A stretch of 64,000 bases of DNA from Vicugna pacos (lineage: Eukaryota > Chordata > Mammalia > Artiodactyla > Camelidae): contig NC_132992.1 in the NCBI RefSeq assembly GCF_048564905.1, positions 32,598,501 through 32,662,500 of the forward strand, read 5' to 3'. The notes under the pieces were generated by a model. The model saw only the letters and a program-made list of their open reading frames with translations, did not search any database and was not told the DNA's origin. Shown here piece after piece: positions 32,542-43,805 of the stretch; within the stretch, counting starts at the first letter, position 1, and the number at the start of each line of letters is the position of its first letter. A program made the position numbers and the translations under genes.

Positions 32542-33034
32542 GTGAGTATTATAGAGATGGTCAAGGGACATTTTGTAGACAAGAGAATATATTATGGAAG
32601 GATATTGCAATAATGAGAGAGTCTGTGATCGGTCTGCTCCGTCGTTAAAGAGTCCTCTGTGGTCTGGGAGTAACTTATCATTATGTCAGCTCTAATGAAA
32701 TGACTGCGGCTCTGCTGTATAAGTGTTTTGCGTGCACGGTGCTTGCAGAGGACAAACCCCTGAGGTCTGAGAAAAGAGACTTCACTCTTGGTTGGGGCTC
32801 TGAAGCAGAACTGTCTTCTTGGCAGCCAAGGGTCCACCCTGCCCCTCAGCCCCCTGGTTGTGAATCTCTCTCACCATGTCCCCTTGGGTGCATGAGACAT
32901 CTGCCCTACACATGAGCATCCCCAAGCCACAACGCTGAGGCACCCTGGGGTGCTGGAGAGGGCTGTGCAGCAGAAACGGATCTCCTCTGGCTGCAAGAAG
33001 CTGCAAGAAGGCTTATTCCTCCCTGCAGAGTAAA

Positions 33035-33260
33035 GCATTGCTAGGAATCATTGTATTATTAGCTGCTATGTACCGAATGCCTGACATGTGCCAGTGATAC
33101 ACTCTGTCCTTCATAGAATTTCTCACTCAATGCTCACATCCATCCTAATACTAAGGAGTTGATAGTATGCCCATTTTACAGATGAGGAAACAGAGGCTTG
33201 GGGCAAGTAACTTGCCCAAGATCACACTGCTAGGAATGAAAGGGCTAGAATTTAACACTA
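33035..33260 (-). repeat. MIR SINE
   Basis: CCATTTTACAGATGAGGAAA, then GGCAAGTAACTTGCCCAAGA and TCACACTGCTAGGAATG form a well-preserved reverse MIR in the J6-J5 interval (32542-33665). Confidence 0.85.
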
Positions 33261-33693
33261 ATCCATTTGACTCCAGGGTCTTATTGTTAATCCTGCCACC
33301 ACACTGCTACCACCATCCTTGCTCCATGAAGAAAGACCCCAGACTTCCACGGCTACCTGTTTGGTCCTTGGTTTGCCCATCCTGAGCCTTCCTGCCATGG
33401 TGACCGTGGCAGCCTTGGTCCAGGACTCGGTGTTTCTGAAGAGATGAGTCATTGAATTGGGTCGGCAGGAGGCAGGGATGGCAGGGAGGCAAGTAGAAAC
33501 CAAGGGGGACTGATTATTGGGTATAAAGTGACGCAGGGAGAAATTTGTCATCAAAACCATGGAACAGGCTGTTCTAAAGCTCTGCTCTCATGAGTGAAGG
33601 CTGTACATGGTTGTGGGGAGGAGGGGACAGCGAGATGGGCAGCCACCCCGGGCTCGCAGGGGGCAGGTATTTGTATTGCGTTGTACCAGGGTG

Positions 33694-33753
33694 CGAACAC
33701 AGGCAGCAGAACACTCACTTTTGGGAGAGGAACCAGACTCCAAGTGCATCCAA
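33694..33753 (+). CDS. TRAJ5: T-cell receptor alpha joining segment 5
   Basis: The nonamer GGTATTTGT is at 33666-33674 and the heptamer CAGGGTG at 33687-33693. From 33696 it reads NTGSRTLTFGRGTRLQVHP, as TRAJ5 (human DTGRRALTFGSGTRLQVQP). The donor GTAAGT is at 33754. It is functional. Confidence 0.95.
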
Positions 33754-34304
33754 GTAAGTGCTTGAACCTCAGCCTCCAGCCAAAGACACAGAAAGTCCCT
33801 ACTCTGCCTTCTTAGCTGATGAGTCTGCACTTCCTGAACTAATTTCTCATGTTTCTTCATGAGGCTTGAATGTTTTGAAATTCGAATTCCCAGCCACTAG
33901 CTCAACAGTGGTTTATTATCTAAAGGTAGTAATTGCCAGTGGGGCCTGGCCTTTTCATCATTACAGAGATAGACTCTTTTGCTGTTTCTGGATTCCTTTG
34001 AGATAAAAGATCTTTATCAGAAAAGAAATCATGACTGATTCTGCCAAAAAATGTGTTTTTGTTACCATCTAGTTATCATGAAAAGTGATAAATTAAACTT
34101 CTCAAAGACCCTGGGCATCAGATACACTCTCAAAAATCTCCATATTTAATTAGGAGAAGAACTTAGAGCCTAGATAATGCAATAAAAACAATACTAAGTT
34201 TAGAAAGTGGAAACACACAGAATTTAAAAGATAAATGAAATAGTCCTAACAAAAGAAGATAGAGAGCAGGACTGCATTAAAAATGAATTAAAATATTTAG
34301 AAGG

Positions 34305-34645
34305 CTTTCATTCAACAAATATTCACTAGGTAACTGTTATATTCTAAGAACTATTCCAGATGTAAGGAAGGAAGGTGCAGGGTCCCTGCCATCCAGGATT
34401 TCTCGGTGGGTAAACATTCATATAAACCTACAATTACACCTGGAGTCACCATGTTGTGGTGAAAATACACACCAGCTGCATGGTCACAAAGGGGAAGGTA
34501 TCCCGGCCTCCTATCCTAGTTGCCTGGTCTTACGTGCATCTTGCACTGCACCATAAGCTCTGGGAGGCCAGGACCCTCTCTCCTCCATCCTTACACCTCC
34601 ACACCCCAGCACAATGCCTGGTGCATAGGTGTTACCGAACAAATG
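34305..34645 (+). repeat. L2 LINE 3' end
   Basis: TTCAACAAATATTCACTAGG, a region of GGAGGCCAGGACCCTCTCTC and CAGCACAATGCCTGGTGCAT match the L2 3' end pattern. It is ancient and diverged. Confidence 0.65.
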
Positions 34646-35492
34646 ATCCTTGAAAAAAATGCCTCTAGCTAGGAGAGTCAGGGAAGGCTTCATTGGAGGG
34701 GTAGTAAATGTTGGGAACATATTGGTTTAGACAGTAGCAAGTCTTCTCCAACAGACAGTTGTTAAGAGTTCAAAATAGGGAGATTACAGAATTCATCCAA
34801 ACGTGCAAGGGGGTGGGGGGGAGTCCATCTCTCCAAGGAAAACTTCCGCCATATTTATCTGTTCATTTGAGGCCTCACCAAAGCCTCTTCCCTGCCATGG
34901 GTTGTTCAGGCTGCATTTAGAAAGCCTGAAACCCACCATACTTCTCAAGAACCAGAGTTCAGAGACGTAAGAACTACAATACACATGATAGGGAAGCAGC
35001 ACCAATGGGCTTCAGCAGCAAAAAGGAAAGAGGCCCAATGATAAATCCACGAAGTCTGTCTCCACTTGAGGGACCACCCAGGTAACTTTGCCCCATCTGT
35101 TCTCAGGAAACGTTTCTCTATTAGGACCAGAATGTTCTTCGAAGTATACAGCTCCAAGGTGTATAGATGTGTGGAAGGAAGACCAATACATTCACATCTG
35201 GGAAAGGCTTTAAAGTTGCCATTGTTCCTAGTAGGTAAACCCTGCAAGGTGTCGGGGCGATGTGGGTCCAGCCTGATGCCCTCGAGCCATTCCTGACACA
35301 GCAGAATTTGCTACGTGTCTGACTAGTGTTCGGCAATTGCCCGAGTGGAATGAAGCTGTTTCACAATGATTAGAAGAAAATAATCAGCATCACGGAGGCC
35401 CTTAATTGTGTGGGTAGGAGTTGGTAGGAGAACAAACCGATTCAGAACATGGAAAACTTAAGAAATTGGACTGGAATTCAGGATGGAATTTT

Positions 35493-35710
35493 GTTTGTTT
35501 GCTTGGGGATTTTTTTTGTTGTTGTTCTCGTATTTTATTGAAGTATAGTTGATTTACAATGTGGTGTTAGTTTCTGGTGTACAGCATAGTGATTCAGTCA
35601 CACATATATAAGCATATTCTTTTTTATATTATTTTTCATTGTAGGTTATTGCAAGTTCCCTGTCCAATAACATAGGACTTTGTTGTTTGTCTACTCTATA
35701 TACATATATA
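35493..35710 (-). repeat. 5'-truncated artiodactyl L1, reverse
   Basis: TTTTATTGAAGTATAGTTGA is the reverse complement of the artiodactyl L1 3' end. It is flanked by a perfect 12-bp direct repeat GGATGGAATTTT at 35481-35492 and 35711-35722. About 218 bp remain. Confidence 0.9.
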
Positions 35711-36278
35711 GGATGGAATTTTAAATTCTTTGAACTAGAGAAGAGACTTCCAAGGAATATATATCTAAACTTGTATATTAAATATACAGGAATATATATT
35801 AAGCTCCACAAACATTAATGAGTGTTTTAAGGAAAACAAAAAAAGATTCTTGGATCAAGTAAGTTTGAGAAGCTCTGGATTTCCTCACTGCAAGATTTCT
35901 CAGAGCCTTTAAAATGCTAATATTCATTGTCAGTCTTCAAGACTGAAATGCAATATACGGCATTTTCCGAACTTTTTTGAGCTTAGAATCTTTTTTTGCA
36001 GACAAATTTAGTACTAGAGTTCTGTGAAATTTTCACTGAAAGGACTTGTCTAAACCACTCTCAAATTTTGGAGATTTTTTTTCCCCATAAGACTGTCAAC
36101 TCTAATCTTAGAAATCTCTAGAGAAGTAGATTCTCAGGCCTCATTGGCAACTCACTCCTGAGTCTCACAACCTTCATAGTTAAGCAGCCCTCCTTGTGCA
36201 TTTTATGTGAATATGTCTATGGCAATATTAGTCTCTCTCTCTCTCTCCCTGCTGTCAAGGAGTACTATAACCCCTTCT

Positions 36279-36882
36279 TTTTCCTCTTTTTTTTTAATTG
36301 AAGTATAGTCTATTTATAATGTTAATTTTTGGTGTATAGCATAGTGATTCTTTATATATATATATACACATATTTCTTTTCATAGTCATTTTCATTATAG
36401 GCTATTACAAGGTATTGAATATAGTTCCCTGTGCTGTACAGTGGGATCCTGTTGTTTATCTATTTTATGTATTGTAGTTAGTATCTACAAATTCCAAACT
36501 CCCAATTTATCCCTCTCCACCCCATTTCTACCCTAGTAACCATAAGCTTGTTTTCTATGTCTGTGAGTCTGTCTCTGTTTTGTTAATAAGTCCATTTGTG
36601 TCCTTTTTTTTTTTTAGATTCCACATATAAGTGATATCATACAGTATTTTTCTTTCCTTTCTGGCTTACTTCACCTAGTATGACAATCTCCAGGTCCATC
36701 CATGTTACTGCAAATGGCATTATTTTATTCTTTTTTATGGCTGAGTAGTATTCCATTATGTGTATATGTGTATGTATATACACATACACACACACCCCAC
36801 AACTTCTTTATCTAGTCATCTGTCGATGGACATTAGGTTGCTTCCATGTCTTGGCTATTGTAAACAGTGCTTCTATAAACAC
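36279..36882 (-). repeat. 5'-truncated artiodactyl L1, reverse, about 600 bp
   Basis: It starts with the same reversed 3' end (AATTGAAGTATAGTCTATTT) and extends into the end of ORF2 (GGTCCATCCATGTTACTGCA, then ATGGCTGAGTAGTATTCCAT). Direct repeats CTATAACCCCTTCT (36265-36278) and TGTATAACCCCCTTCT (36883-36898) flank it. Outside the two L1s and the L2, the J5-J4 interval (33754-37267) shows nothing named. Confidence 0.9.
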
Positions 36883-37295
36883 TGTATAACCCCCTTCTAA
36901 AAGGAGAGCTTCCACAGGCCTCCCGTGATTAAGCCCTACCCCAAGTTTTCCATCTATTGCCAGTGCTGTGAATTTTCCCTCAAGATTGATTTCCAGTTAA
37001 TCCCTGGCTCTTCTCCAGATTCTTCCAATTTTCCTCCTTCACTTTCAGTGACAGAATGGGCACTCATCATCCAGGAAGGCCTGACCAGCTCAAGGCCAGC
37101 TATAAGGGAAAGGTCTGTGAGGTGATTATTATACAGAAAGCAGAGGGATTAGGACTCAGTGGGCCAGACTTCTCTCTTGTGTCAGAGAAAGGGTGATTTT
37201 GGAGGAGCCTGTAAAACAGGGACAGGAGACATTGCCGCCCCAGTGAAACTGACCCTGCGGGGGTTAGAGTTCTTGTAAAGCATCCTCCTAGGGTG

Positions 37296-37358
37296 TGCTG
37301 TCTGGTAGCTACAGTAAGCTGATCTTTGGAGCCGGGACCAGGCTGGCTGTACGCCCAT
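37296..37358 (+). CDS. TRAJ4: T-cell receptor alpha joining segment 4
   Basis: The nonamer AGTTCTTGT is at 37268-37276 and the heptamer TAGGGTG, poor, at 37289-37295. From 37298 it reads LSGSYSKLIFGAGTRLAVRP, as TRAJ4 (human FSGGYNKLIFGAGTRLAVHP). The donor is GTGAGT at 37359, leaving T as the split base. The coding part is intact. Confidence 0.95.
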
Positions 37359-37889
37359 GTGAGTATGACTGTGCAAATGACCAGGGCAAAGTAACCAACA
37401 ACTTGTCTGTGAGAAAACCGGCAGTGATTTATGGCAAACTCGGGAATATGTGAAACACTCGTTTCCACATCTACAAACTCTTCCAGTAACTTAAAATGTC
37501 CCCATTTCTCATATTAAAGACAGAAGCACCAAGAGCCAATTGGGCAAGTGAAAATCAGAGCAGAATAATTTACAGAAACGTAAAAAGAGTTGCAAATATT
37601 CAGTGCTTTCAGCCGAAGCCAATAATATCAGCACAAAATAATCCAAACATTCAGGAAATTAGCTAAGTACCCTTAGGGGAAAGAAATGAGTACAAACTCT
37701 TTTACTGCAGCAGGTAACTAAATCCCTGGATGGGCTAATGAGCGTGGTGTGGGGAGACCTGCTTACAGAATCTTCTTCTCTGGACTTTAGTAGAGTTTTG
37801 AACCACTCCCAGGATAAAAGTGACCCAGACCCTATCTGAATGGAAAATATGCCATGTGAAATAACAAGGCATGAAGGCAGGAGGGTGTG

Positions 37890-38058
37890 GGGTTCAGAGC
37901 ACAGCTTGGGAGGCTGGCAGATCTGGGAGAAAGTCTGGCTTTACCCTCTCCAGCTAATGAAGTCTCCACTTTCTCAACAGCAAAACGACAATAATCACAT
38001 CATAATAATACAAGACACGGCTTGGCATATAGCAAGTAATAAATGGAAGCTCTCCTAA
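37890..38058 (+). repeat. MIR SINE (diverged)
   Basis: GTTCAGAGCACAGCTTGGGA, then CCACTTTCTCAACAGCAAAA and GCATATAGCAAGTAATAAAT fit a diverged MIR. It is followed by a short (TCA)n run at about 38078-38090. The rest of the J4-J3 interval shows nothing named. Confidence 0.6.
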
Positions 38059-38259
38059 ATAATGACTATTATTATCATCATCATCATCAAGGCTTTGTTA
38101 TACTAAAGCTTCATTATTATAAAGGGAAAAGGGAACCTTGGGAAGTAGAAAAACCTAAGAAACAAAGACCCAGGTTGCCTTTTAGGATGGTGCTCTCAGC
38201 CTGGTGGGTTCCAGCAGGTTAACATCAGGAAGGTTATTGCAAAGACCTTCCCCTCAGTG

Positions 38260-38321
38260 GGGATTCGACAGTGGTAACAAGTTAATCTTTGGAGCAGGGA
38301 CCAGACTGAGTGTCCAGCCAA
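38260..38321 (+). CDS. TRAJ3: T-cell receptor alpha joining segment 3
   Basis: The nonamer GGTTATTGC is at 38232-38240 and the heptamer CTCAGTG at 38253-38259. From 38261 it reads GFDSGNKLIFGAGTRLSVQP, as TRAJ3 by order and framework (human GYSSASKIIFGSGTRLSIRP). The donor is GTAAGG at 38322. The J3-J2 interval (38322-38778) shows nothing named. Confidence 0.94.
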
Positions 38322-38806
38322 GTAAGGAGAGCGGGGCAAGGGTGGGCACTGACAACTAATTCTTCTTTGTCCAAGATGCCGAGTTGATGCCAGGTGTTTT
38401 CTTCTGCAGGATCCCAAATAGTTATTTCCACCCATCTCAGAAAATCTGCTCATCCTGCCCTCAGTGTCAGGAAACATCCTTGGGCTGGAACTTAAAGAAT
38501 CATGAGGCAGGTGAAGAGCAAACAGTCCTGGATCTTTCACGAGGGGATCCAAGATACTGCTGCTCTGAGCAGGGGGGTTTTGCTCTACTGAATTCTTGGT
38601 GTTCGGAAATCACAACCTCCAACCCAGGGCACTACAGCAGGATGGGGCAGGAGGGAAAGGATTAAGAGAAAAAGTCTCAACACAAAAGAGCGGAAGGTCT
38701 ACCTCTAAAGTGTGTGATCCTCCGGTCTCCTGTGAGACATCAGTGCTTCTCCCATCGAAGTAGGAGGTAGGTCCAGCGAGTTTCTGTAATGGGGTCACCT
38801 GCTGTG

Positions 38807-38872
38807 TGAATACCAGAGGAACGGCTGGTAAACTCACATTTGGGAAAGGAACCCAAGTATCCATAATATCTG
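38807..38872 (+). CDS. TRAJ2: T-cell receptor alpha joining segment 2
   Basis: The nonamer AGTTTCTGT is at 38779-38787 and the heptamer TGCTGTG at 38800-38806. From 38809 it reads NTRGTAGKLT, then FGKGTQVSIIS, keeping the unusual IIS end of human TRAJ2. The donor is GTGAGT at 38873. The J2-J1 interval (38873-39760) shows nothing I can name. Confidence 0.95.
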
Positions 38873-39788
38873 GTGAGTCCTCCCGGGTGGCACCATTTGC
38901 CACCCCATAGGCCAATGTCACTAATCTTTTTTTCCGGAGATATCAGTATTACTACGAGGAGTCTAACTGAGTGTTACCACTAGTTGCTTACAGAGGCCTC
39001 TGGGAAGGGGAAAAGCAACACCGTCAGTCTTGAAGATCTGCATTTCTCTAGGTCAAACACATTAAAATTTGACTTTAATCATTCAGTGGATAATTTTAAA
39101 TGCCTTCTTTGTGGCCATCACTCTATAAAATATTAAACTAAGTATGAAACTATCTAAGATAGATGCCAGACCAGTCCCCAAAACAGTATAAAAACTAGCC
39201 AAAGGGACCAAACAATTGTAAAGTTAGCAACCTGAAAACCATTTGAGTACCAACCAATTGATGATATCAACAGGCACAAAGAGATTCAGAGCAATGGGGT
39301 CCTGGCTGAAAAGGTGGCCTAGATGGAGAAGGTTTTATGCAGTAGAAAGGATTCATGGCGCCTGAAGGATAGCTAAGATCTGTATGGGCAAAGAAAGGAG
39401 AAGAGGGGACTTGCAGGCGTAAGGAACACCAAGAAAGAAGGCATGATCTTGGGAATGAATAAGGCACATGTACTCTGGCCCAAGTAAACACATCTGATAA
39501 TACAGCTGGATGGAGAGAAAGGCAAAGACGTCTTCACAGACAATGGAGAAAAGGAATACGAGAGCCTTCAAGAGAATACAGATAATTAGGGCCAGGCCCA
39601 GCCCCCGGGAACCTGGAAATCCAATTCAGAAATGCAGACCAGGATGAAGGTGAGAGGGGCCAGCTCTTTCCATGGACAGCTCATGGCCTAGACCTCCCAC
39701 TGCTTGCTCAGTGGGCTGTGAGAGGGGTCACCCTACCCCTCAAAGGAGGGGAAACCTAAGGCTTTCTGTAATGGAGACATTGGGAGTG

Positions 39789-39850
39789 GTATGGAGGTGT
39801 TGCCTCCCAGCTGCAATTTGGCAAGGGAACCAGAGTTTCCATTACTCCTG
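39789..39850 (+). CDS. TRAJ1: T-cell receptor alpha joining segment 1
   Basis: The last J before the constant gene. The nonamer GCTTTCTGT is at 39761-39769 and the heptamer GGGAGTG at 39782-39788, among the poorest of the array. From 39790 it reads YGGVASQLQFGKGTRVSITP, as TRAJ1 (human YESITSQLQFGKGTRVSTSP). The donor GTAAGT is at 39851, 3.7 kb from TRAC exon 1. The coding part is intact. Confidence 0.95.
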
Positions 39851-40359
39851 GTAAGTCTGCCCGGGGTTCACTGTTTCCTGATGCTCACCAGAGCCTCAGT
39901 GGGATTCAGACTCAGTGTCAGTGTTGCTAACTCACACTTTGGTTTCCTGGTGCCTAACTGCAAAGGACAGATTAGCGGTAAGGGAGCTTTCAACCACTGC
40001 TGCGCCTCTGGGGATCTAACACACAAGGACCATCGAACATGTGCTTCTGTGGTTAGTTTTGAATGAAAATGAATGGTTAGGATCTAGAACAGCCAGACTT
40101 CCACACTGAAAAACTGATCCAGTCTTGAGAAGGCTACCTTCCGAGATGTCATCAATGGTAGGGGGGTGTTTACCTTGCTAAGGTGGAACAGGATGTCTCT
40201 GCTCCCAGGGGTCTGGCAGATGGATCCGTAAAACCCTCCAAATTAATAGTGACTCATTTTTTTGTTTTTGGACAAAAAGAAGGTTGTGTACTTCTAAGTA
40301 CATGGGGGTAAAAATAAAAGGGGGCTAAAAAAAATCAAGTTAAGGATCAGTAGCCAGTC

Positions 40360-40540
40360 TTTTTTTTTCTTTATTTAAGTATAGTTGATTTACAATATTA
40401 TGCTAGTTTCTGGTGTACAGGATAGTGATTCAGTTATATATATATTCTTTTTCATTATAGGCTATTATAAGATATTGAATACATTCCTTGTGCTGTACAG
40501 TAAGACATTGTTGTTTATCTATTTTATATAGAGTAGTTGG
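40360..40540 (-). repeat. 5'-truncated artiodactyl L1, reverse
   Basis: It starts with the T-run and reversed L1 3' end (TTTAAGTATAGTTGATTTAC) and continues to TGTTGTTTATCTATTTTATA. Imperfect flanking repeats begin ATCAGTA on both sides. Confidence 0.85.
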
Positions 40541-40609
40541 TATCAGTACCCTGCTTTTTTGACCTAGAAGTCTAATGAGCAGAAATTTTGCAGATCTGCT
40601 GGCCACTAG

Positions 40610-40990
40610 GCCACTTGTTTATCCAACATTGTTTCTTGAGCACCTACTATGTGGCAGATGCTAGGGACACAGCAGTAATCTGGGGATAGGCCTTTGCTGT
40701 CACAGAGCTTACATTCCAGGGAGCCAAGAGTTTGGTGTGGCTATGCTCACACAGGGCATATAAAGGACCTGAGAGAGGAAATTCAAGCTCTCCAGATCAT
40801 GACAGGCCCTGAATGTCATGCCAGGAAGTGTGGGCAGTATCCTGTGGGTAATGGGGAGTCCCTGAATGACTTTGAACAAAATGTGACCAAGTCAGCTCTA
40901 TGCTCTAGACAAGTCCTTTGGGAGATGAGCTCAAAGGTCAGATTGAAGTCAGGGGAACAGGGAGAGGGTGAGCAAGAGAGGAGATAAGAG
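40610..40990 (+). repeat. L2 LINE fragment
   Basis: TGAGCACCTACTATGTGGCA, then GATGCTAGGGACACAGCAGT and a downstream stretch with AGTATCCTGTGGGTAATGGG resemble L2. Open frames here are by-products of this repeat. Confidence 0.65.
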
Positions 40991-41264
40991 GTGGGGAAGA
41001 TGGACAGGAGAAACAACAGCAAAAAATGCACATAGGGAAGCCCAAAGGGCATCCGCTGGGAAAGACAAGACTTGATAAAAGCTAAAAATCACCTCAGTTC
41101 TTCTGACTTCACTAATTGCCACTTCATTTTAATCTCTCGCTAGCAAAACTGAAGAACTGGCCTGCTCCTAGCAGGCACCCCTCACAGACCTCGGGATGGC
41201 TTTTAAGTCTCACCCTCAGCCCCTGGTGCCTTTCCTCATATTCTATGGCATGCTCCCTCCAGAC

Positions 41265-41468
41265 CAGTGCTGTCCGATAGAACTTTCTGTGACAATAGCA
41301 ATATTCTGTCACTCTGCACTGTCCAGTGCAGTAGGCACCAGCCACATGTGGCTACTGAGCTCTTAAAATGAAGTTTTAATTGTTAGTTGAATTTTTAATT
41401 TGACTTGATTTGGGTTACTCACTGAAACAGCTACACATAGCTAAAGACGATCACATTGGACAGTGTGG
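41265..41468. repeat. hAT-Charlie element of the MER5 type
   Basis: The end CAGTGCTGTCC at 41265 is matched by a near-reverse-complement GGACAGTGTGG at 41458-41468. The interior holds AGCCACATGTGGCTACTGAG, characteristic of MER5-type non-autonomous DNA transposons. It is ancient and has no coding capacity. Confidence 0.75.
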
Positions 41469-41549
41469 TCTAGACCTTCTCCCGCCTGACACCCACCAGC
41501 TCTAGGACTTGAGTGAGAGTTTAACCAGGACTCAAAGTTGGGCATCTGG

Positions 41550-41940
41550 TAGCCATAAAAAAGAAGAAAATAATGCCATAGAGATTGCCATTCTAAGTGA
41601 AGTAAGTCAGAAAGAGAAAGAAAAATACCATATAATATCGCTTATATGTGGAATCTAAAAAAAATTTTTTAAAGGCTACAAATGGACTTATCTACAAAAC
41701 AGAAAACAGACTCACAGACATAGAGAACAAACTTATGATTACCAGAGGGGAAGGGGAGTGGGAAGGGATAAATTGGGAATTCAAAATTTGCACCTGTTAG
41801 GGAGTGATGGAAATGTTAGCTATCTTGACTGTGGTGGTGGTTTTATAGGTGTATACATCTATCAGAATTCATCAAATTGTACACCTGAAATTTGTGTAGT
41901 TTACTGTACAGGAACCATACTACAATAGAGGTGTTAAAAA
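41550..41940 (+). repeat. 5'-truncated L1, forward, with target-site duplication
   Basis: The 3' part of an L1 (GGCTACAAATGGACTTATCT, GACATAGAGAACAAACTTAT, then the TGTACACCTGAAATTTG tail) ends in an A-run. It is flanked by AAAGTTGGGCATCTGG (41534-41549) and AAAGTTGGGTATCTGG (41941-41956), one mismatch in 16. Confidence 0.9.
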
Positions 41941-41956
41941 AAAGTTGGGTATCTGG

Positions 41957-43544
41957 CCCCTGCAGCACCCCCTTTCCCCTCTAAGGCCAAACAGTCTGGT
42001 GGTACCTTAGCTTCTGCCTTCTTCTTGAGGCCACATTCTCTCAGCACCTCCACACCCTTCCAGGTCCCCATCCCCAGTCCCACCTGGGACTCCTACTGAT
42101 GACTAACAGATCCATTGGGGTATTAGCTAATGGCTTCCCGTCTCTCCCCACCCAGTAAAAGATAGGGCCTTAACCCAGTAACCCTCTGCCTCCCAGGGAG
42201 ATGGAGATTGGAAGGGAGCAGGCAGAATCCTTTGAGGCCAGAGCTTTGGATATCGCTCCCCTGTGACCACAGACCCACCCCGGCTCTGCTGTTCCGGGGA
42301 CAGCCCCACCCAGAGGCAGCTCTGCCTTGACTCAGCAACCCAAGGCCATGCCAAGAGCTGATTCCCCTGATTTGGGACCTAGCTGGCTATCTGCATTGCC
42401 AAGGCCACCCTGGCTGGCTGATGCATCTTGCATCGCTGCTCTGAAAAACTCTGCATGCGTGGTGAGGAGCTGTGGGAGCAGAGAACCACAGGGGCAGGAA
42501 GCTCTAGTCCCAACATTGTTCTCAAGTCTCTGGGTGGCCCCAACGTGTTAATCTCCCTGGCAAACCTCTGCTTCCTCCTCTAAAGGCAGGAGGTCTGAAA
42601 GAATAAACACTGAGGGTTGCATTAAAAACACTAAATCCTATGAAAATACTGAAGAGTCAGTCTCAGCACAGAAGAAGAGCCCCCGGCAACTCCCGCTTCC
42701 TGGGGGTGCAGAGTGGTAACTGAGTAGTGCTCGGGAGCACATGGTCACGGCAATAACCCCGGAGTATCGAGAGCTACAATGACTAAAACTATCTCAGTAT
42801 TTCAGTTTATTAAATATAATTTTATATGGAGAAACCCTCATGGCTTCTCGGAATAGTCTGGTTAGGAAATTGGATGAGGCAACATCCTCATTTTACAGAT
42901 GAATTTCCTGGGGCTTGAGGTGCTGCTGTGAGTTGCTCAAGGCCTGTGTCTAGTAAATGGTGGAGCCTGGGCGGGGACGCAGGTGTTCTGATTGAGAGTC
43001 TAAAACTTTTATCCTTGAGGGAAATCTCCTGGGGATGCTATCGATCTAACTGAAGCCCAGCCTATCATAAATCTCCAGTTCCTGCCAATGCGCAGCCTAA
43101 GTGAGGGACACCACCCCGGATTCTGAGATGTGTGGTTTGCTTTGCTGGGCCTCCTTCCTCTGCTTTTTCCTGCCAGAGCTGTGTTGTTGCTTAAGAGGCT
43201 GGCTGAGCTTTTGAAGAAGTTCCTATTAAGTAGAAGAACAGGGATTATCATTAAGTAGCCCTGCATTTCTGATGTCCTTGAATGGCAGGCAGGACCTGGC
43301 AGGGAGCGTTCACTGAGAGACCCTGACCTCGGCCAGGACTCGTGGCTTGTGCCTGTCCCTGAGTCCCATCCACTGAGAGCAGCTGGAATGTCCTAGTATG
43401 TTCTTTCCCATCTAAGGCTTGAGATTGTGACTTGCCAGCCCCGCAGAGCCCCACTCTTGCCCATCCCTGGCATCTGGACTCGGGCCTGGGTTGAGGAAAG
43501 GAGGGAAATGAGCATCTCCTAACCCAGGTCCTTTTGGCCCACAG
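41957..43544. other. 3' end of the J1-TRAC intron
   Basis: GC-richer than the J array. A MIR-like piece in reverse lies at about 42880-43010 (CTCATTTTACAGATGAATTT). The acceptor upstream of TRAC exon 1 is CTTTTGGCCCACAG at 43531-43544. No other gene was recognised. Confidence 0.5.
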
Positions 43545-43805
43545 TTATCCAGGACCCCGACCCCGCTGTGTACCAGCTGAGAGACTCCAAATCCAGTGAC
43601 ACCACCGTCTGCCTGTACACCGATTTTGGTTCTCAAATCAACATGACACAGTTACCAGCCACGGACCTCAAGGTGTTCAACTCAACTAGCACTGTGCTAG
43701 ACATGGGGGCCATAGGTTCCAAGAGCAACGGAGTCCTCTCTTGGAGCAACAGCACTAGTTTTGGATGTCAAGATGCCTTCAGTGAGACCTTCTATGCCAG
43801 TGAAG
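43545..43805 (+). CDS. TRAC: T-cell receptor alpha constant, exon 1 (Ig domain)
   Basis: Encodes the extracellular C-alpha domain that pairs with C-beta and contacts CD3. It follows acceptor CCCACAG and begins with two bases that complete the split codon from any J. The protein starts [18 protein letters not shown], nearly as in human. The intradomain cysteines are in TVCLY and FGCQD, 52 residues apart, with Trp in LSWSN. Three N-glycosylation sites are visible: NMT, NST and a second NST after WS. The region after the second Cys is short ([12 protein letters not shown]), where human TRAC has a longer NNSIIPEDTFFPSPE-type stretch. The donor is G|GTGAGT at 43806. The exon has 261 bases. Confidence 0.97.

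Noticed and set aside
40694-40987. 97-codon open frame
   Set aside because: Inside an L2 fragment and without a domain.
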